From Glycomyces sp. L485 (GTDB taxonomy: Bacteria; Actinomycetota; Actinomycetes; Mycobacteriales; Micromonosporaceae), in the NCBI RefSeq assembly GCF_022548875.1, contig NZ_JAKZEW010000002.1, positions 62,898-126,897 on the forward strand: a DNA stretch of 64,000 nt, written 5' to 3'. This document shows, in pieces, positions 18,073 to 25,699 of this stretch (position 1 is the first letter of the stretch; every line of letters starts with the position of its first letter). The notes under the pieces are model-generated. The model ran no database searches. It had not been told where the DNA came from and saw nothing but the letters and a program-made list of their open reading frames with translations. The position numbers were made by a program, and so were the translations under genes.

Positions 18073-18317
18073 GTCCCGTCTCTCATTGGTGTTCAGTACC
18101 GGCCGGCCGTCGGTCTTCGGCCCCGACATCGGTTGGAGTCTCCTGCCGCCTCCGCTCGGGAGATGCTCGGCTCTCCGCGCGTTTGGCGAGGGCTCGGCCC
18201 CGTCTGCGGGACCTCGACGATCGGGCTCGGGATCGCCGCGGCCGCCGGCGAACGCGCCTGACACTTCACCCGCACCGGAGCCGAGCCACTCGTCTCGCTC
18301 GGACTGGTCCTTGCGCC

Positions 18318-18600
18318 TCAGCCGGCCACCGGCGGGATGTTCTGGTTGGCGTGGAAGAAGTTGTCCGGGTCGTAGTCGTGCTTGATCGCTGCCAGCCGAT
18401 CGTGGTGGCCGCGGTAGGTGGACCGGACACGCTCAGGACCCTCTTGTGCGCCGAGGAAGTTGACGTAGGAGCCGCCCATCGAATACGGATGCAGGTCGTT
18501 CCAGTAGTCGACGCACCATCGGCGGATCAGGTCGGCGTTGGCGGGGTCGGGATCGATCCCGGCGATCACCCCGGACCACATGGCGTCCCGGTAGGCCCAG
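18318..18600 (-). pseudogene. FAD-linked oxidase, C-terminal (BBE) fragment
   Basis: Only about 90 C-terminal residues of a berberine-bridge-type oxidoreductase remain: AWAYRDAMWS at the break, then YWNDLHPYSMGGSYVNFLG, then HDYDPDNFFHANQNIPPVAG at the stop. Intact relatives are about 450 aa. The 5' break lies at about 18600, where the next sequence belongs to a divergent gene, so the FAD domain and promoter are gone. Confidence 0.8.
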
Positions 18601-18729
18601 GCGATCGACCGGGCGGGCTTCAAGCTCATCGCCTCCGGCATGCGTGAATGCCGTCACGCCGCCGAACGCGGCGAGGAGGAACCGCTGACCGAGGAAGAGC
18701 TCGAGAAGCTCTTCATGGCCCTGGCCTGA
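18601..18729 (+). pseudogene. CsoR/CstR-family repressor, 3' fragment only
   Basis: The last 42 codons of a CsoR-family (DUF156) metal- or sulfide-sensing repressor: AIDRAGFKLIASGMREC, then EEEPLTEEELEKLFMALA at the stop. This matches the C-terminal helix of the actinobacterial subtype (typically ALDRAGF...MEKLFLSLA), including the second sensor-site Cys. In frame, a TAG precedes the fragment, so no start exists. The missing ~50 residues would carry the DNA-binding surface and the first Cys. Context: immediately upstream of a persulfide operon carrying CsoR-type operators. Confidence 0.75.
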
Positions 18730-18778
18730 GACCTCATGCCCGGCGGGCGGGCGCCGGGCACATTTCTTTCGATGAAAA

Positions 18779-18794
18779 ATACCCCATGGGGTAT
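18779..18794. promoter_or_regulatory. CsoR/CstR-type operator 1
   Basis: Perfect 16-base palindrome ATACCCCATGGGGTAT located 13 bases upstream of the rhodanese ATG. A/T-flanked G-tract dyads of this type are the operators of CsoR-family repressors. The same motif recurs before the next gene. Confidence 0.75.
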
Positions 18795-18807
18795 AGAGGG
18801 GAAATCC

Positions 18808-19125
18808 ATGCCGAACGAAGAACCATTGCACGCCTTCCGGGCCGCGCACCAACGCGGCGAGACCGTCGTCGACGTCCGGGAGGAGGTCGAGTACACCGCC
18901 GGTCACGTCCCCGGCGCGGTGTCGATCCCGCTCCACCGGCTCGCGGCGCAGCTCGACCGCGTCCCGCCCGGGCGTGTCCATGTCGTTTGCGCCAGTGGCA
19001 ACCGCAGCAAGGTCGCCGCCGAGATGCTGCGCCGCGCCGGCCGCGACGCCGTCTCGGTCGCAGGTGGCACCGCCGCTTGGCACCACGCCGGGGGCACGCT
19101 CGCGCTCGGCCGCTACGCCGCCTGA
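18808..19125 (+). CDS. single-domain rhodanese sulfurtransferase
   Basis: 105-aa rhodanese: DVREEVEYTAGHVPGA, then the active-site loop CASGNRS (catalytic Cys), then VAGGTAAWHHAGG. It moves sulfane sulfur between thiosulfate or persulfide donors and acceptors. First gene of the sulfur-detoxification cluster. Start ATG 18808 with GAGGGG seven bases upstream, which places the operator over the promoter. Confidence 0.85.
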   Translation: MPNEEPLHAFRAAHQRGETVVDVREEVEYTAGHVPGAVSIPLHRLAAQLDRVPPGRVHVVCASGNRSKVAAEMLRRAGRDAVSVAGGTAAWHHAGGTLALGRYAA

Positions 19126-19160
19126 TTCATTGCAGATCCGCGCCGCAGTGCGCCCGAAAT

Positions 19161-19176
19161 ATACCCCCAGGGGTAT
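19161..19176. promoter_or_regulatory. CsoR/CstR-type operator 2
   Basis: ATACCCCCAGGGGTAT, matching operator 1 at 14 of 16 positions (only the two central bases differ), 21 bases upstream of the MBL-rhodanese ATG. It suggests that the second gene has its own regulated promoter. Confidence 0.75.
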
Positions 19177-19197
19177 TGTCCGATCTTGGAGGCAACC

Positions 19198-20544
19198 ATG
19201 GAGATCATCTCGTTCCCGACCCCAGGGCTCGGAGACACCAGCTACCTGCTCGTGCACGACGGGCTGGGCGTCCTCGTCGACGCCCAGCGCGACATCGACC
19301 GCTTCCTCGCCGAGGCGGCCCGGCGCGATGTCGACCTGCGGTTCGTCCTGGAGACGCACCTTCACAACGACTACGTCTCCGGAGGCGAGCAGGCCGCGCT
19401 GCGCTCCGGCGCCGAGCTCGTGATCCCGGCAGCCGCGGCTCCGGCCTACCGGCACACGCCCGCGTTCCACCTCGAGGACATCAAGGGCGACAAGGGCTTG
19501 AGCCTCCGCCCGATCCACACTCCGGGCCACACGCCCGAGCACACCAGCTACCTGGTGCTCATCGACGGGGAGCCGCAGGCCGTGTTCTCCGGCGGCAGCC
19601 TCCTGGTGGCCGCGGCCGGCCGCCCCGACCTGCTCGGTCCCGAGCGCGCCGGGACCCTTGCCCGGCTCCAGCACGGATCGCTCCACCGCCTCGCCGACCT
19701 GCCGCCGGAGGTGGCCCTCCTGCCGACGCACGGCGCGGGCTCGTTCTGCACCACCACCGGCGCGCTGCGCACCACCTCGACCATCGGCGACGAGCGCGAG
19801 ACGAACCCACTGCTCGCCGTCCCCGGCGTCGACGAGTTCGCCGAGCGGCTCATGGCCGCCCCTGCCCCGATCCCGGCCTTCTACCAGCACATGGGTCCGG
19901 CCAACACGCTCGGCGTCCCGCCGATGCCCCCGATCGCCCCGCCGCCGCTCACACCATCCGATCTGGACGAACTCCCGGAGGACACCGTCGTCGTCGACTT
20001 GCGCCCCCGTATCGCCGCCTCCCGCGGCTTCCTGCCCGGCGCCACGCTGATCGAGCTGGCCGACGACTTCGGATCGTGGACCGGCTGGCTCACGCCCCGC
20101 GACGCGCCACTGGTACTGGTCGCCGAACTGGACCAGGACGTGACCGAGGCGGTCACCCAGCTCGCCCAGATCGGCGTCGACACCGTCGCGGGCGTCATCA
20201 CCGACCCCGGCGAGGCCGCCGCCGCCGCCTCGTTCGAGCTGCTCGAACTCGACGACTTCCTCGAGCGCCTGCGCGACCCGAACGCGCAGCTGCTCGACGT
20301 GCGCATGCCCTCAGAGCGCGAAGCGGTCAGCGTGCCCGGCGCAGTCCAGCAGTTCCTGCCCGACCTGTTCTCGAGCGGCATCGCGCCCGAACTCGACCCC
20401 GCCAAGCCCGTCCACATCGCCTGCGGTTCGGGGCGCCGCGCCCTCATCGCCGCGAGCCTCCTGCACCGCAACGGCTTCACACCCGTCGTCCTCACCGGAG
20501 CCGGCATCGCCCAGCTCGCCGCCACACTCGAAGGAGCCCAGTGA
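19198..20544 (+). CDS. metallo-beta-lactamase/rhodanese fusion, persulfide dioxygenase type
   Basis: 448 aa. The N-terminal MBL-fold domain (residues 1 to ~250) shows ETHLHNDYVSGGEQAA, the TPGHTPEHTSY loop and PTHGAGSFC. It is of the ETHE1/CstB persulfide dioxygenase group, which oxidises low-molecular-weight persulfides to sulfite. Two rhodanese-like domains follow: one about 260-345 without the active-site Cys, and one about 360-445 with Cys in HIACGSGRRA. CstB-type enzymes combine dioxygenase and sulfurtransferase steps. ATG 19198 follows GGAGG by 5 bases. Stop overlaps the next GTG. Confidence 0.85.
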   Translation: MEIISFPTPGLGDTSYLLVHDGLGVLVDAQRDIDRFLAEAARRDVDLRFVLETHLHNDYVSGGEQAALRSGAELVIPAAAAPAYRHTPAFHLEDIKGDKGLSLRPIHTPGHTPEHTSYLVLIDGEPQAVFSGGSLLVAAAGRPDLLGPERAGTLARLQHGSLHRLADLPPEVALLPTHGAGSFCTTTGALRTTSTIGDERETNPLLAVPGVDEFAERLMAAPAPIPAFYQHMGPANTLGVPPMPPIAPPPLTPSDLDELPEDTVVVDLRPRIAASRGFLPGATLIELADDFGSWTGWLTPRDAPLVLVAELDQDVTEAVTQLAQIGVDTVAGVITDPGEAAAAASFELLELDDFLERLRDPNAQLLDVRMPSEREAVSVPGAVQQFLPDLFSSGIAPELDPAKPVHIACGSGRRALIAASLLHRNGFTPVVLTGAGIAQLAATLEGAQ

Positions 20545-21107
20545 CCACCATCGACCCGCGGTCCGCCCGCGAGCTGATCGAAACCGCACCCGACACCCTC
20601 GTCGTCGACGTCCGCACCCCCGGCGAATTCCAGAGCGCGCACCTCCCGGGAGCGATCAACCTCCCGCTCGACCAAGTGGACCCGCACCTGCGACGCATCG
20701 TCGCCGACGCGGGCGGACGCATGATCCTGGTGTGCCAGAGCGGCCGCCGGGCCGCCCAATGCCAGGCCAAACTCGCCGCCGCCGGACTCGCCGACACCGC
20801 GATCCTCGACGGCGGCATGCTCGCCTGGACAGCCGCGAACGGGCCGGTCGTCAACGGACCCAGACGATGGGAACTCGAACGTCAGGTCCGGCTCGCCGCA
20901 GGGAGCCTCGTCCTGACCTCCGTCCTGACGAGCCTGCTGTGGGCACCGGCGCTGGTCCTCGCCGGGATCGTCGGCGCCGGCCTCACCTTCGCCGCGCTCA
21001 GCAACTCCTGCCTCATGGGCATGCTGCTCGCACAGCTCCCGTACAACCGCGACGGCGCCCCGCCCATCGAGGACTCACTCCGCCGTCTCGCGGGAACGGC
21101 CCGGTGA
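20541..21107 (+). CDS. rhodanese with YgaP-type membrane domain
   Basis: 188 aa. N-terminal rhodanese (DVRTPGEFQSAHLPGAINLP, catalytic Cys in LVCQSGRRA), then a DUF2892/YgaP-like pair of membrane helices (AAGSLVLTSVLTSLLW, ALVLAGIVGAGLTFAALS) ending with the conserved CLMGMLLAQLPYN. It presents sulfurtransferase activity at the inner membrane. GTG start overlaps the previous TGA, and its own TGA overlaps the next GTG. Confidence 0.85.
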   Translation: MTTIDPRSARELIETAPDTLVVDVRTPGEFQSAHLPGAINLPLDQVDPHLRRIVADAGGRMILVCQSGRRAAQCQAKLAAAGLADTAILDGGMLAWTAANGPVVNGPRRWELERQVRLAAGSLVLTSVLTSLLWAPALVLAGIVGAGLTFAALSNSCLMGMLLAQLPYNRDGAPPIEDSLRRLAGTAR

Positions 21108-21865
21108 CAGCCGCACTCGCGGCGACCCTCGCCGCCGCCATCGCCATCGGCCTGCTCCTGGGCCTGCTCGGCGGCGGCGGGTCGATCCTCACCGTCCCGG
21201 TCCTCGTCTACCTCGCCGGGATCGAACCGAAGGCCGCGATCGCCATGTCGCTGTTCATCGTCGGCGCCACCTCCCTGATCGCGATGGGCTCGCACGCCCA
21301 CGCGGGCCGGGTGCAGTGGCGCACTGGCGTCATCTTCGGCTCCGCGGGCATGGCCGGGGCATACGCCGGAGGCAGGATCGCCGAATACCTGCCCGGGGCG
21401 TTGCTGCTCACCGGATTCGCGCTGATGATGGTGCTGACCGCGGTCGCGATGATCCGGCGCTGCAAGAAATGCGAGTCAGAGACCGCGCCCCGCCGCAGAC
21501 CGGTCCTCAAGATCCTCGCCGAGGGAGCAACGGTCGGCCTGTTCACCGGCCTGGTAGGCGCGGGCGGCGGATTCCTCGTCGTCCCCGCCCTGGTGATCCT
21601 CGGCGGCCTCAGCATGCAGGCCGCAGTCGGCACGTCCCTGCTGGTCATCGTCGCCAAGTCCTTCGCGGGCCTGGCCGGATACCTCCACTCGACCACGATC
21701 GACTGGCCGCTCACTCTGTCCATGACCGCGCTGGCGATCGTCGGCAGCCTCATCGGCGGAACCCTCGTCGGCCGAATGGACCCGGCCGCCCTGCGCCGCG
21801 CGTTCGGCTGGTTCGTCGCCGTCATGGGCGTCGCCCTTCTCGCCGGGCAACTGGCCTCGGCCTGA
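21104..21865 (+). CDS. TauE/SafE family sulfite/organosulfonate exporter
   Basis: 253-aa membrane carrier with about eight helices. Typical repeats are GLLLGLLGGGGSILTVPVLV in the first half and TGLVGAGGGFLVVPALVILG in the second. In persulfide operons, TauE is thought to export the sulfite made by the dioxygenase. A CKKCES pair sits in the central cytoplasmic loop. Translationally coupled to the upstream gene by GTGA; last gene of the operon. Confidence 0.85.
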   Translation: MTAALAATLAAAIAIGLLLGLLGGGGSILTVPVLVYLAGIEPKAAIAMSLFIVGATSLIAMGSHAHAGRVQWRTGVIFGSAGMAGAYAGGRIAEYLPGALLLTGFALMMVLTAVAMIRRCKKCESETAPRRRPVLKILAEGATVGLFTGLVGAGGGFLVVPALVILGGLSMQAAVGTSLLVIVAKSFAGLAGYLHSTTIDWPLTLSMTALAIVGSLIGGTLVGRMDPAALRRAFGWFVAVMGVALLAGQLASA

Positions 21866-21933
21866 CCGAAGTGGCCTCACCCCGCCTCGACCGTCCGGCC
21901 GAAGCACCTGATTCGAACCCTGGCGCTGAGCGA

Positions 21934-23067
21934 CTACTTGTCGTTCTCGCCCCAGTCTCCGCCGGCGGTGGCGGCGCGGCGGCGCTTGAGCACCAGCAGA
22001 ACGCCGCCGGCGAGCAGCACAGCGGCGATGCCGACGACCATGGTCAGGGTAGAACCGGTGACGGGGAGCGTCGCTTCCGAAGCCGGGGAGGCGGCCTCAT
22101 CGGGGCTCGCGAACTCGATCTCCGTGGCGACCCTGTTGCTGATCTGCGAGGCGAGGATCAGGGTCTGGCCCTCGGCATCCGCGCCGCCAACGGGGACGAA
22201 GGTGCGCCCGACGGGCGCGATCCAGGTGGCCGTTTCGGCGATGACGGTAACCGGGCCGGTCTCCTCTCCATCGAACTCCACCCAGACGGACTGGCCGTCC
22301 TCGAAGCGGTCGATGGCGTGGCCGTTCAGGTTGACGAGCGTCGCGCCTTCGGGCTGGGAGAGACTGACCGGGGGCTGGGTGAGGCTGACCGGACTGAAAT
22401 TGGTCGAGACGGTGAACGGACCGACCTTGGCGCCCTCGGTGACGGCTGCGGCATTGTCGATCGCAAAGTGCGGATCAGGGTTCGGTTCTTCGATCGGCTC
22501 GGCGTTGTCGAGCAGGTAGGCCATGATGGCGATGACCCACCGGTCGACGTCATCCCCGTCGTCGGTCGGGTCCTCGGCGTCGATCTCCCAACCGTCGGCC
22601 AGGTGCCAGATGGCGGCCTGGGTGCCGGCGTAGGCGACTTCTTCGATGCTGATCTCGTCGGAGGGGACGAAGGAGCCGAGCACGCCAGCGGCATCGAGCA
22701 CATCCGCCGCCCAGTCGCCGTTGTAGCCGTTCGCAAGGACGCCGAGCACGAGCGGCAGGTCCTCGACCGGGACGTCCTCCCAGGCGCGCTCCTGATAGGT
22801 GTCCAGCTTCTGGGGTTCCACATCGACCTGGACGCCATAGACGGTGTAGGGCCAGTTGTCCACGACCAGTTGGTGCATGTAGGCGTTGGCCGGCTTGTCC
22901 TCGCCGTCCAACTGGCCGTTGAGGTCGAGGCCCGGCCCGCCTGACATGGTGCCTGAGGCGATGTCCTCGGCGGGTTCGTCCTGCGCGAGCGCAGCGCCGT
23001 CGACTCCGAGGACGAGTGCGAGACTCGCGGCAACGGCCAGCGACCCTTTCAGAGCTTTTCTCATCAT
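21934..23067 (-). CDS. LPVTG-anchored surface protein with thioester-type domain
   Basis: 377 aa. Signal peptide (ALKGSLAVAASLALVLG to ALA), then a thioester/TQXA-type domain (AYAGTQAAIWHLADG near residue 165), a beta-sandwich-like stalk, and a sortase signal LPVTG followed by a membrane helix and KRRRA. It would be covalently linked to peptidoglycan. In functional thioester domains a Cys in a YCID motif bonds to the Gln of TQAA. Here the corresponding segment reads VYGVQVDVEP, so the Cys is Gly and the bond cannot form. Start ATG 23067 with GGAG seven bases upstream. Confidence 0.8.
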   Translation of the reverse strand: MMRKALKGSLAVAASLALVLGVDGAALAQDEPAEDIASGTMSGGPGLDLNGQLDGEDKPANAYMHQLVVDNWPYTVYGVQVDVEPQKLDTYQERAWEDVPVEDLPLVLGVLANGYNGDWAADVLDAAGVLGSFVPSDEISIEEVAYAGTQAAIWHLADGWEIDAEDPTDDGDDVDRWVIAIMAYLLDNAEPIEEPNPDPHFAIDNAAAVTEGAKVGPFTVSTNFSPVSLTQPPVSLSQPEGATLVNLNGHAIDRFEDGQSVWVEFDGEETGPVTVIAETATWIAPVGRTFVPVGGADAEGQTLILASQISNRVATEIEFASPDEAASPASEATLPVTGSTLTMVVGIAAVLLAGGVLLVLKRRRAATAGGDWGENDK

Positions 23068-23470
23068 TGTGAAGCTCCATCTGCTTCTCAAGGGATTGAC
23101 GCGTTGATGCTGTATGCAACACATTAACGACCCCGCGCTGGTCGCACCAGACCGGAGACTGGCCCACATCTGGCGTTGGCCTCGGGTTTCTCCTGCGAGA
23201 CAAGAGGTTCGGCGAGATCTTCATGAGACGCGACACGATAACGATTCGGTGTCGGGCCGGAGCTCGACCGAAGTGTCCACGTGGAGCAGGCCTCATTGCC
23301 CACAGCAGTCCAACAGGACGTTGGCCAGCTGGTAGAGATCGATCCTGTCCTGCACTTCGCTCGCCACCCGGATCTGACCTGCAGAGCAAACAAATAGGGA
23401 ACGATGCAAGCGGGCATCGACCGCGCGGACGGTAGAACCGTCCACCCAGAACCGAGCTTCGTCGGTCTAC
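23068..23470. other. gene-free region with a possible fragment
   Basis: On the minus strand about 23295-23440 reads VDGSTVRAVDARLH, then SEVQDRIDLYQLANVLLDCC and a stop. This looks like protein but has no start. It vaguely resembles a transposase piece and I cannot assign it. The rest should contain the promoter of the LPVTG protein. Confidence 0.3.
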
Positions 23471-24448
23471 TCAACACATCGCGTTGAGAGGAAGCAGGCA
23501 TCTGGAGTGCGCAACGCTCAGTGAGTCGTACCAGATCGGATATTGTCCAGGATTACCCGTGTAGTTGAATGCGCCACCAACGGCAAGCCACTCCTGCGGC
23601 AGCGACCACATAGGCTGTGATTTTGCGACCATACCTGGGGTGAAGCCGTCACCTACTCCAAATGAGTCAGCAACTACCACGCATCTTGCAGCAGGAACCA
23701 ACAATCGTTCCGAACTCGGCGCTTCAGGCAAGGTGGGGTATATGAATGATGTGGCCCCGGAAGCACACTCCCCAGACTCATTAATATTTGCTTGCATGTT
23801 CCGCTGCTCGCCTGGACCATAATTCGGTCCCCACAGCCCAGTATCTCTACTGTCAGCGGAGACCGTTGCTATTTCAAAATCAGTCGTAAGCACCTGGCCC
23901 TCGACAGTTTTAACGGCCTCTCGAACGGACGCCTCTCGGACTACCGCGACCGCACCGTCATCTACTATCTGGGTAGTACAACTAATAACCCTGTGCATTT
24001 GATCAGTCGCATACACCGCCGAATACCAAGCTGCCATGCAAGTGTTCGAATCCGAATCTCCAGAGCGCGAAACAGATATATCCAGCGAGTCCGAACCGGC
24101 CCCTGCACCTACTTTCCATTCAGCGGTTACGCTAGTAGGACTCAAGATCGTTGGCCAGATCATTATCAGCCGATGATGCTCGCTTCCATCTGCCCTGAGC
24201 TCCGCGGCGCGGAATGCCTCGAGGTCATACTGCATCCCAAGGCTATCCAACGTCCGAAGCAACTCAATGGCGAGATCTTCGGACTCACCGGAATCTCGAA
24301 ACTGGTCCACAGTTGCGAACTCAATATCGTCCTGATCTGCCTTGAGAATAAACCTCTCGACAGGCAGGAACGAGCCTGTCGCTACGATACTAGCCAACAA
24401 TACCGCAATTGCAATGAGCACTACAAGGTATACCCTAGGTCGCGACAT
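23471..24448 (-). CDS. membrane-anchored extracellular protein of unknown function
   Basis: 325 aa. One N-terminal membrane helix (VYLVVLIAIAVLLASIVATG) and an extracellular domain of about 290 residues with five Cys (NTCMAAWYS, VISCTT, GECASG, ARCVVV, SRCLLP) plus the C-terminal residue Cys. No family recognised. It starts inside the 3' end of the hydrolase gene (14-base overlap) and is the last of three linked genes. Base composition is less GC-rich than in the flanking core genes. Confidence 0.65.
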   Translation of the reverse strand: MSRPRVYLVVLIAIAVLLASIVATGSFLPVERFILKADQDDIEFATVDQFRDSGESEDLAIELLRTLDSLGMQYDLEAFRAAELRADGSEHHRLIMIWPTILSPTSVTAEWKVGAGAGSDSLDISVSRSGDSDSNTCMAAWYSAVYATDQMHRVISCTTQIVDDGAVAVVREASVREAVKTVEGQVLTTDFEIATVSADSRDTGLWGPNYGPGEQRNMQANINESGECASGATSFIYPTLPEAPSSERLLVPAARCVVVADSFGVGDGFTPGMVAKSQPMWSLPQEWLAVGGAFNYTGNPGQYPIWYDSLSVAHSRCLLPLNAMC

Positions 24449-25697
24449 GCTCCCAACACTCCTCCCATCCGCCAATATCACTATGTGATTGCTCCTCAAC
24501 TTCCACAAAATACGTGGCATCGACGTACTCGTGGACCAACGAGATCGGTGTGACTGAGTCCGCGGAGCTACCAGTCATGCATGTAGGTGTAATCGACGTG
24601 TCGATCGTGAGGTTGATTCTCTCACTTTCGCACGGTGCGGCATTGGATTGAAGGATCTGGCGAAGGCCACGACCGTCATCAATGGGCGAGTTTGCTCCCG
24701 CAACACCACACAACTCCTCCCAATAGGCCAGCATCCCTGGCGACAGCGAGTCTACCCCGTATCTCATCCACAGCTGGTCTGACAACTTTCCAATGAGCTC
24801 GGGATCAGAGTCGTTCTGGACGGCGTCGAGTATCTCGTTGACTTCCGCACTCTCGACGTATCCGGTGGAAATTATCGCCGAGACTGCGTCAAATTGAGTC
24901 ACTGGCAACGATCGACTAGATATGGACTGGTCTTCCCAGTGAATTTCACCCGCCTGAAGGTCTTGAAGTAGGCCTAGGCGAGCATCTATGACTTCATCTA
25001 TCCCCGCGCCCACTGGAAACGGTCGTGTGAGCACAGCCCACTCAGGATGCACTGTCGGGAGACCGGTCTGGAGGTAAGCGAGCCTAGCAGCGCCAAACGA
25101 ATGCCCTATAAAGCCGGTGACCTCAATTTGCTCTTCGGACGCGATGTTGGCGACCAGTGTGGTGTAAGTATCAGCTGTAAATCCGTAGTGCGAGCCACTG
25201 AGTTCACATGACTCTAGGACTCCATCGACGCCAACCTCGGCTTGTGCGCTGCCATTTCGGAGGTTCCGATAATACTCGGCCATCGCACTACTACATTGAT
25301 CGGTCACCTCAGACGCGACCCACGGCTCTTCAAGCACCAGAAGATTGTAGCTCTCTGGGAGGGATTGTTGAGTGCCGGCCAACTGAAATGAGCCTGAAAG
25401 CGCTGAAACCCCAGGGCCTCCGGGGTCGTATATCACTGTTTTAGAAGTTGCTTGACGGGACCGTATAAGTGAATAGCGCCATTCCCTACCGTCAACTGAA
25501 ATAGCTTGACACACCTCCCGAGCCGGAGGATCAAGGCAGAGGTCATTGAGAGTATCCGGGTGTACTTCGACAGCAGGCTCCTCGTTGCTGTCCAATAGGA
25601 GTCCCACGCCTATCAAGACCACAATTAGGAAAGCGATTAGCAGAAGGAGGGGGCGGGCCCCGAAGGGCCCACCCTTAGAATAGTTACCGTGTGGCAT
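24435..25697 (-). CDS. membrane-anchored alpha/beta hydrolase (S33-like)
   Basis: 420 aa. N-terminal membrane anchor (LLLLIAFLIVVLIGVGLLL), then an extracellular alpha/beta-hydrolase domain. Landmarks are the oxyanion loop VIYDPGGPGVS, nucleophile elbow GFIGHSFGAARL, candidate acid in GSSADSVTP and candidate His in EEQSHSDIGG. The order and the DPGGPG loop resemble secreted S33 (TAP-like) aminopeptidases, though overall it is divergent. It lies 2 bases after the stop of the secreted protein gene and overlaps the next gene. Confidence 0.7.
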   Translation of the reverse strand: MPHGNYSKGGPFGARPLLLLIAFLIVVLIGVGLLLDSNEEPAVEVHPDTLNDLCLDPPAREVCQAISVDGREWRYSLIRSRQATSKTVIYDPGGPGVSALSGSFQLAGTQQSLPESYNLLVLEEPWVASEVTDQCSSAMAEYYRNLRNGSAQAEVGVDGVLESCELSGSHYGFTADTYTTLVANIASEEQIEVTGFIGHSFGAARLAYLQTGLPTVHPEWAVLTRPFPVGAGIDEVIDARLGLLQDLQAGEIHWEDQSISSRSLPVTQFDAVSAIISTGYVESAEVNEILDAVQNDSDPELIGKLSDQLWMRYGVDSLSPGMLAYWEELCGVAGANSPIDDGRGLRQILQSNAAPCESERINLTIDTSITPTCMTGSSADSVTPISLVHEYVDATYFVEVEEQSHSDIGGWEECWEHVAT

Positions 25698-25699
25698 AG

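Noticed and set aside
23295-23440. Minus-strand protein-like fragment taken for a transposase
   Set aside because: Resemblance is limited to a VDGSTVRA-like string; no second motif, start or terminal repeats.
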